DNA of 47,615 bases from Bacteroidota bacterium (GTDB lineage Bacteria; Bacteroidota; Ignavibacteria; Kryptoniales; JAKASW01): NCBI GenBank assembly GCA_021811615.1, contig JAJZNW010000029.1, forward strand, positions 1 through 47,615, given 5' to 3'. Under the pieces are notes generated by a model. That model saw only the letters and a list, made by a program, of their open reading frames with translations. It had not been told where the DNA came from and searched no databases. Shown piece after piece: positions 42,787 through 47,615 of the stretch. Within the stretch, counting starts at the first letter, position 1. Every line of letters starts with the position of its first letter. The translations under genes and the position numbers were made by a program.

Positions 42787-43348
42787 CACAGCCGGTGCAC
42801 GAATAGTTCAAAGTGACGATCCCAGTACAATGTCCCGGCGATCGGGAAATTCGTGGCGCGAAGTCATTTGAGTCTTACGGGAGAGAGTGCGCTCTGTCGG
42901 AATGGACCTCATGATGTCCTATGATGTGAAGAGCTTCGATCTCTCGGGCGACGAAAGCGACCCCTGAGACAACGTCTTCCTGCCCTCTTTGCCGGCGTTT
43001 GTCGGGGGGACTCATCTGGCGGTCCGATTAGAATCAGGGATTCGAGTGTCAGCACTGTCCACCCGCAGCCTGGCTACAAACTTACTTATGGAGCTACACG
43101 AGCTATCCGGTATCCTTGGTTGAACTACACATCGATTCATCCGGACTCATTCAAGCGGGAGTTCCCCTGCCGAAACGGCCAAAGGTGTAAGCTCCACAAC
43201 TTCAACAGGTTAACAAAGCCGCCGCACGTGGTCGTTTTCTATTTGGCCCGATTGTGTTATCTTATGCGACTGAAATAAAGGTTCCCGTTCGGGGGCGACT
43301 TCAATCAGAGCTGTTCCCCGGACGAAGCACAAAACAGCGTTGATGCCG
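42787..43348. other. Non-coding gap upstream of typA
   Basis: Together with the flanking repeats this is the largest gene-free stretch (42705-43455). A 46-codon minus-strand ORF (42875-43015) and a 21-codon plus-strand ORF (near 42904-42969) exist but lack SDs and family signatures. I could not find a convincing promoter for typA. Confidence 0.4.
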
Positions 43349-43412
43349 TTGCACCTCGTCTGCCTACGCGGCGGACCGCAAAGGCAGGGCGCGCAAGCTC
43401 ACCGCGGTGCAA
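43349..43412 (+). ncRNA. Nested stem-loop in the typA leader
   Basis: Three coaxial pairings: TTGCACC (43349-43355) with GGTGCAA (43406-43412), CTGCCT (43360-43365) with AGGCAG (43382-43387), and GCGG (43368-43371) with CCGC (43376-43379) closing a CGGA tetraloop. It ends 43 bases before the typA ATG. No known riboswitch class was recognised. A 5'-UTR regulatory element or a small RNA are the options. Confidence 0.5.
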
Positions 43413-43455
43413 TCACCCGATTTGGAATGATATCAGATGGAAAAGAGTAATTGAA

Positions 43456-45276
43456 ATGAGAGAGTATAAACTAAGAAACATAGCCATAATCGCTCACGTT
43501 GACCATGGAAAGACGACGCTCGTCGACCACATGCTCAAGCAGACCGGGACGTTCAGGGAAAACCAGAACATGGGGACCCGTATCCTCGATTCGAACGACC
43601 TCGAGCGGGAGAAGGGAATCACGATCCTCGCGAAGAACGCATCGGTTCGCTACAAGGATGTCAAAATAAACATCGTAGACACGCCCGGTCACTCCGACTT
43701 CGGCGGAGAGGTAGAGCGAACGTTGAAGATGGTCGACGGGGTTCTTCTCCTCGTGGATGCCGCCGAAGGCCCGCTTCCGCAGACAAAGTTCGTTTTGCGC
43801 AAAGCGCTCGAGCTGAACCTCAAGCCGATTGTAGTGATAAACAAAATCGACAGGAAGGACGCACGCCCGTCGGAAGTTCTGAACGAAGTCTACGACCTGT
43901 TCATCTCGCTCGGTGCGAACGACGAACAAATAGATTTTCCTGTCATTTACACGATCGCGAAGCAGGGAATCGCCCAATACTCTCTCGATCAGGAAAACGG
44001 AGATCTGTCGCCGCTTTTCGAAACAATACTCAAGACAATTCCGGAGCCGCCCGCAGACGCGGAGTCTCCCTTCCAGATGCTTGTCATGAACATCGAGTAC
44101 AACGACTATATCGGGCGCCTTGGAATCGGAAGGATATTCAGGGGCACGATCAAAGACGGCGCGCCGATGCGAGTAGTTCACAAGGACGGTAAAGTCGAGG
44201 ACGCAAAGATCACCAAGATATTCACATTTGAAGGCCTAAAGAGAAACGAGGCACTCGAAGCGAGCGCCGGAGAGATAATCGCACTCGCGGGGATGGAAGA
44301 CGTAGATATCGGCGAAACGATCTGCGATCCGGCCGACGTCACGCCGCTTCCCTTCGTCAACATCGAGGAGCCTACCCTCTCGATGAACTTCGTTGTCAAC
44401 AATTCTCCGTTTGCAGGCAAAGAGGGCAAGTTCGTCACGACACGGAACCTGGCCGAACGCCTCGCGCGAGAGCTCAGATCCAACGTTAGTCTCCGCATCG
44501 AGCCGGGAGACACCCCCGATGTTTTCCGCGTCAGCGGTAGGGGTGAACTTCACCTCGCCATACTCATCGAGACGATGCGCCGGGAGGGCTACGAGTTCCA
44601 GGTCGGCAAGCCGCAGGTAATATTCAAGACAATCGACCACGAGCTGCACGAGCCCGTCGAGCATGTTATCATCGATGTCCCCGACGAATTTGTCGGCACG
44701 GTGATAGACAACCTCAGCAGGCGAAAAGGCGAGATGAAGAACCTGATGCCGAGCCATGGCAACACGAGATTGGAGTTTATCGTGCCCGCCAGAGGACTTA
44801 TCGGTTTCAGGACCGAGTTTATGACTCAGACCAAGGGCACGGGGATCCTTCACCACAACTACCACGGCTATGAGCCGTTCAAGGGGGAGATCGAGGGACG
44901 GAACAAAGGCGCCGTCGTCGCACTCGAAACCGGGACTGCCGTCGCTTACGCGATGTGGAAGTTGGGCGAGAGGATGACGTTCTTCCTCGAGCCCGGCACA
45001 GAAGTCTACGCAGGCATGATCGTCGGAGAGAACGCGCGAGAGGATACAATTGTTGCGAACGTCTGCAAAACGAAGCATTTAACTAACATGCGCGCCTCGG
45101 GCGCCGACGAGGCGATCCGTCTCGAACCGCCGGTTATAATGACGGTCGAGAAGGCGATCGAGTGGATCAACGAAGACGAGTACGTCGAGTTCACGCCGAA
45201 GTCAATTCGTCTACGTGAGCGGATACTCGATCACGATGAGCGGTACAAATCTAGGAAAAAGACGGCGGTCGCGTAA
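43456..45276 (+). CDS. typA: Ribosome-associated GTPase TypA/BipA
   Basis: A 606-aa translational GTPase needed for ribosome assembly and stress adaptation, especially in the cold. G1 is HVDHGKTT (14-21), switch I is EREKGITI, G3 is [10 protein letters not shown], and G4 is [10 protein letters not shown]. The beta-barrel domain contains [16 protein letters not shown], and the EF-G-like domains III and V contain [20 protein letters not shown] and RRKGEMKNL. The BipA-specific C-terminal domain includes [20 protein letters not shown] and [12 protein letters not shown]. The length is normal. The ATG at 43456 has AAGAG about nine bases upstream. Confidence 0.97.
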   Translation: MREYKLRNIAIIAHVDHGKTTLVDHMLKQTGTFRENQNMGTRILDSNDLEREKGITILAKNASVRYKDVKINIVDTPGHSDFGGEVERTLKMVDGVLLLVDAAEGPLPQTKFVLRKALELNLKPIVVINKIDRKDARPSEVLNEVYDLFISLGANDEQIDFPVIYTIAKQGIAQYSLDQENGDLSPLFETILKTIPEPPADAESPFQMLVMNIEYNDYIGRLGIGRIFRGTIKDGAPMRVVHKDGKVEDAKITKIFTFEGLKRNEALEASAGEIIALAGMEDVDIGETICDPADVTPLPFVNIEEPTLSMNFVVNNSPFAGKEGKFVTTRNLAERLARELRSNVSLRIEPGDTPDVFRVSGRGELHLAILIETMRREGYEFQVGKPQVIFKTIDHELHEPVEHVIIDVPDEFVGTVIDNLSRRKGEMKNLMPSHGNTRLEFIVPARGLIGFRTEFMTQTKGTGILHHNYHGYEPFKGEIEGRNKGAVVALETGTAVAYAMWKLGERMTFFLEPGTEVYAGMIVGENAREDTIVANVCKTKHLTNMRASGADEAIRLEPPVIMTVEKAIEWINEDEYVEFTPKSIRLRERILDHDERYKSRKKTAVA

Positions 45277-45371
45277 CCGCCGCCCGGCTGGTTCCGCCAG
45301 TCCCCTCAAGTCTTCAATCCAAAATTGCGGCTCTCCCCTCCCTCCAGGAAGAGAGCGAGTCGGGTGGTGCG

Positions 45372-45401
45372 TTCACAATTCAAATAGCCCCGTTTTATAC
45401 T
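45372..45401 (+). promoter_or_regulatory. Candidate promoter for the PorV-like transcript
   Basis: TTCACA (45372-45377), an 18-base spacer and TATACT (45396-45401). It would start a leader of about 490 bases before the ATG at 45900. Confidence 0.4.
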
Positions 45402-45601
45402 ATTCCCGGGTAGGTTATGTTCTGTTGCGGATATCGGGAAAAATCCTTAACAAGAATTGTGATGAAAGGAAATCTATGTGTCAACAATCGAGGATATAGG
45501 AGAAAGGATGTGAATGACTGAACCCACGGGAGGATAAGGACAACTCTGGGTGAGTACCTGCTTCCGCAAGAAAAATCTCAAAAGATGCCTTGCCTTTGTA
45601 A

Positions 45602-45669
45602 GGATAGGGGGCATACTATCCGAGCATCATCGGTGATGCTTCAGCACTTTCGGAAGTGCAGGCAAAGCC
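45602..45669 (+). ncRNA. Run of consecutive hairpins in the leader of the PorV-like gene
   Basis: GGATAG (45602-45607) pairs with CTATCC (45616-45621). AGCATCA (45623-45629) pairs with TGATGCT (45634-45640) around TCGG. GCACTT (45644-45649) pairs with AAGTGC (45654-45659), again around TCGG. A small GGC-AAA-GCC stem (45661-45669) follows. An upstream ATGCC (45585-45589) can pair with GGCAT (45610-45614), which would break the first hairpin. The GGCAAAGCC stretch faintly recalls c-di-GMP-I riboswitches, but the GACGC core is missing. Confidence 0.5.
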
Positions 45670-45728
45670 GCGGAGCGATGAGACAAACGGATGCGTTGGT
45701 TTCGAGGGAAGAAAGAGGAGAGCGAAAG

Positions 45729-45788
45729 ATGAAAAAGAATTCGGAAGAGAATTACAAATACACGGACGAGTATCGCCATATCCCTTAG
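45729..45788 (+). CDS. SD-led 19-residue leader ORF
   Basis: The ATG at 45729 lies eight bases after AGAGGAG, a good ribosome-binding site. The peptide begins MKKNSEENYKYTDEYRH and ends IP, polar and Tyr/Glu/Lys-rich. It lies between the hairpin run and the PorV-like gene, 111 bases upstream of it. The frame stays open further upstream but no SD supports an earlier start. A leader peptide is possible; a chance ORF cannot be excluded. Confidence 0.4.
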   Translation: MKKNSEENYKYTDEYRHIP

Positions 45789-45899
45789 CTACCGATAACG
45801 AACCAGGCGACCGGTCCGGAGACACTTGAGCAACATCTGGATGTTGCCATTTAAACAGTACCGCAAGCTTTCGGTTCATTGTAAAGGAAGGATGCGGAG

Positions 45900-47231
45900 A
45901 TGAGATACAGAAGAACAATATGGTTGGCTTCAGTGTTGCTGCTCACTTCGGTACCAAGAGGATGGGCACAGGGCGTCGCCGGCACTATTGGGGATTTCCT
46001 TAATTACCCCGTTACACCAGAAATGGCGGCGATGGGCGATGGAGGCGTGTCTGTTGTAACAAATAATGCGATGTCCGTGATTGCGAACCCCGCCCAATTG
46101 GGGATGTTGAGCATGACCAATAGTCTCTCTATCGGAACCGGTTTCGATATGCATACCGCTACTCATACCGATACTCCTCTCAACAGGAACTTTGGGACTG
46201 CATTTGGATTCCGGGATGCGTCTTTTTCAGTTTCCGCTGTCTCTTATGGCGCCAGGCTGAATTCTCTCTGGGAGGCGTTGCCCTCCTATGTGGGGCTTGG
46301 ACTACAATACTCATATGAGAAATTTGCATCCCCATCTCCGGTGACGCTAAGCGTCAGCCCGTTTATAATTGGAAACGAGGCTGAGCATGCCAATGCTTTC
46401 ACCATTGGCCTGGGAATTCACTACTTCCTCAGGCTGGGGCTTGGATATTCCGTGAAGTTCATAGGTGGTGAGAACGGATACTACATTTCGAACTTAGATC
46501 AGACAGCCCGAGATTTTGGTGCTATCCTTCAGATACCTGTTCTCCGGCTCCTTCACGGATCGCGAGATGGATCATTTATTTTGGGCGAAGACATCCAACC
46601 GATTTTCAATATTACCGCAGGCTACAGCCTAAGAAACGTCGGCGGGTACGTCCACGTGGTTAGGCCTTTGAGTGGCGAAGTGCCTCTTGCCCGCCAGGCG
46701 AATCTTGGATGGAACTGGCGGCTTGCTTTTCAGTCAAGAGTGGCGGGTTTCAAATGGGACTGGTTCTCCTTTACTTGGGACAGAGAAGCGGCAAATTCAC
46801 CTTTCAATACGGATTCAAGTCTTGTGACCAACCCCAACGGATATAGCTACTGGAATTACTTCTGGTCATACTCGAGTGGTTTGGGCAGTTTCAGCCCATG
46901 GAGCAACCTGATCGTCGGAAGGGGAAGCGCTAGCGTAGCTGTGAGCAAAGGCTGGCAAATCGGGCTGGGAGAATTCTTGTATCTGCGGGGAGGGTCGTTG
47001 ACAAATCTGAGCCAAAATCCTTGGTCGTCGACGTTTCCTACCTCAGGATGGGGAGTCAAACTGGACGGGCTTGTGAAAGCTCTCGTGTTCCTGCACGGTT
47101 TGAACGCAAATGATTCTTTCACACGGTTCATTCTGCATCACTTTAATCTGGAGTTTGATTACAGCACCGCCTCCGGTGGAGTCTTTGACGCAATCAAGCC
47201 TTTCGAAAGCCTGAATCTGGCACTTCGATAG
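45900..47231 (+). CDS. PorV/PorQ-like outer-membrane beta-barrel protein
   Basis: A 443-aa exported protein with a signal peptide (RTIWLASVLLLTSVPRGWA, cleaved before Gln24). The mature N-terminus, FLNYPVTPEMAAMGDGGVSV followed by TNNAMSVIANPAQLGML, is the FadL/PorV-like signature (AMGGAGVA..NNA..NPA). Many amphipathic strands follow and the chain ends in ESLNLALR. PorV-type proteins help type IX secretion or surface attachment in Bacteroidota; no other type IX genes are in view. AAGGAAGG lies about eight bases upstream of the ATG. It is the first gene after the structured leader. Confidence 0.8.
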   Translation: MRYRRTIWLASVLLLTSVPRGWAQGVAGTIGDFLNYPVTPEMAAMGDGGVSVVTNNAMSVIANPAQLGMLSMTNSLSIGTGFDMHTATHTDTPLNRNFGTAFGFRDASFSVSAVSYGARLNSLWEALPSYVGLGLQYSYEKFASPSPVTLSVSPFIIGNEAEHANAFTIGLGIHYFLRLGLGYSVKFIGGENGYYISNLDQTARDFGAILQIPVLRLLHGSRDGSFILGEDIQPIFNITAGYSLRNVGGYVHVVRPLSGEVPLARQANLGWNWRLAFQSRVAGFKWDWFSFTWDREAANSPFNTDSSLVTNPNGYSYWNYFWSYSSGLGSFSPWSNLIVGRGSASVAVSKGWQIGLGEFLYLRGGSLTNLSQNPWSSTFPTSGWGVKLDGLVKALVFLHGLNANDSFTRFILHHFNLEFDYSTASGGVFDAIKPFESLNLALR

Positions 47232-47466
47232 CGATCTGGCTTGTCGGTTGCCTAACGACAAACGTCGGAGTGCACGAGCTTGACAAGTGCTGGACCTGGG
47301 ATTAATATCGAAACGGCTCGGATTATCTTGAATTTGTGCAAGGAAGGAGGTGACAGACCGAAGCTTAAGGGGGATGCGGATACCGGGCATGGATGGGACC
47401 CCGTGTATCCTGTCGGATTATTCATAGGCATTCTTCGATGACGAATTAAGAGAAAGGATATAAAAG
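47232..47466. other. Leader region of the last gene
   Basis: It contains a hairpin pairing GGATAC (about 47378-47383) with GTATCC (47405-47410), with inner CGGG/CCCG pairing, and a 17-codon ORF (47374-47427) after AAGGGGG. GGAGGTGA at about 47346 has no start codon at normal distance. No further gene is seen. Confidence 0.3.
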
Positions 47467-47615
47467 ATGACCCCCTTGAAGGACTACTTGATTGCCTTGT
47501 GCGCGCTTGTGCTGGTTGCCACAGCAGCGTTTGCGCAAAGTTTCAATGACGTCGTTGTGGATGGCAGTTCCGGCGACAGGAGCGAGACTTCGATTGCGGT
47601 TCGCCTGAGTAAGTT
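47467..47615 (+). CDS. Secreted protein, N-terminus only
   Basis: Forty-nine codons are visible before the right edge. A signal peptide, DYLIALCALVLVATAAFA, ends before Gln23, and the mature part begins SFNDVVVDGSSGDRSETSIAV. The SETSIAV stretch recalls the start of BNR/sialidase-like beta-propellers, but too little is present to decide. AAAGGA lies about eight bases before the ATG. It is 235 bases downstream of the PorV-like gene on the same strand. Confidence 0.65.
   Translation, partial: MTPLKDYLIALCALVLVATAAFAQSFNDVVVDGSSGDRSETSIAVRLSK

Noticed and set aside
42875..43015. 46-codon minus-strand ORF with a His-rich end in the typA upstream gap
   Set aside because: No SD, no family signature, and short length consistent with chance in GC-rich DNA.
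45661..45673. c-di-GMP-I riboswitch in the PorV-like leader
   Set aside because: GGCAAAGCC is present, but the GACGC-type core, the tetraloop/receptor pair and the P3 helix cannot be aligned, so it is reported only as an unassigned structure.

Overview
The window is about 52% GC by eye, densely coding, and free of mobile elements, CRISPR arrays, rRNA or tRNA. Gene content suggests an uncultured or poorly known member of the Bacteroidota/Chlorobiota branch, probably Ignavibacteria-like. The signs are a meso-diaminopimelate-type MurE, PorV-like and other small outer-membrane proteins with N-terminal signal peptides, a group 3b (NADP-linked) NiFe hydrogenase, and a complete dcw cluster. No phylogeny was run, so this placement is inference.

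Layout. (1) 1-14227, minus strand: a compact division and cell-wall (dcw) operon in the order mraZ-rsmH-ftsL-ftsI-murE-murF-mraY-murD-ftsW-murG-(PH-like membrane protein)-murC-ftsQ. Most junctions overlap, and ftsQ runs off the left edge. Upstream of mraZ is an array of TGGGG pentamers that looks like the MraZ operator. (2) 14461-16675: a divergent LexA-like gene whose cleavage site and Ser/Lys dyad are all replaced, preceded by an inverted repeat around its -35 box, then a convergent K+/H+ antiporter. (3) 17005-22474: a small barrel-like protein, acetyl-CoA synthetase (acs), and a divergent Pat-like fusion of a GNAT acetyltransferase with a degenerate acyl-CoA synthetase, which probably acetylates Acs. 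(4) 22662-27946: a NiFe hydrogenase operon (hydB, an HTH-less cNMP-binding protein, hydG, hydD, hydA, maturation protease) behind a clear promoter. (5) 28170-32344, minus strand: a TPR protein, argS, rsfS, a LytR_C protein and a secreted protein. (6) 32439-39136: an orphan 229-aa protein, larE-larB (nickel-pincer cofactor synthesis), a heparinase-like protein without its catalytic residues, a 2-hydroxyacid dehydrogenase, arfB, and a 58-aa double CxxCxG zinc-binding protein. (7) 39522-42704: an ammonium transporter, then a type III polyketide synthase overlapping an isoprenylcysteine-methyltransferase-like gene, a likely alkylpyrone or alkylresorcinol lipid cassette. (8) 42711-47615: typA behind a nested RNA fold, a PorV-like barrel gene behind a long structured leader with an SD-led 19-codon ORF, and the start of another secreted protein.

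A recurrent theme is the pseudoenzyme. The LexA-like protein, the synthetase half of the Pat-like protein and the heparinase-like protein each keep their family fold signatures but lose the residues that do the chemistry. The other main points of interest are structured non-coding leaders (upstream of typA, of the PorV-like gene and of the gene at 17005) and the orphan 229-aa protein. No single feature could be proven to be a new system from sequence alone.
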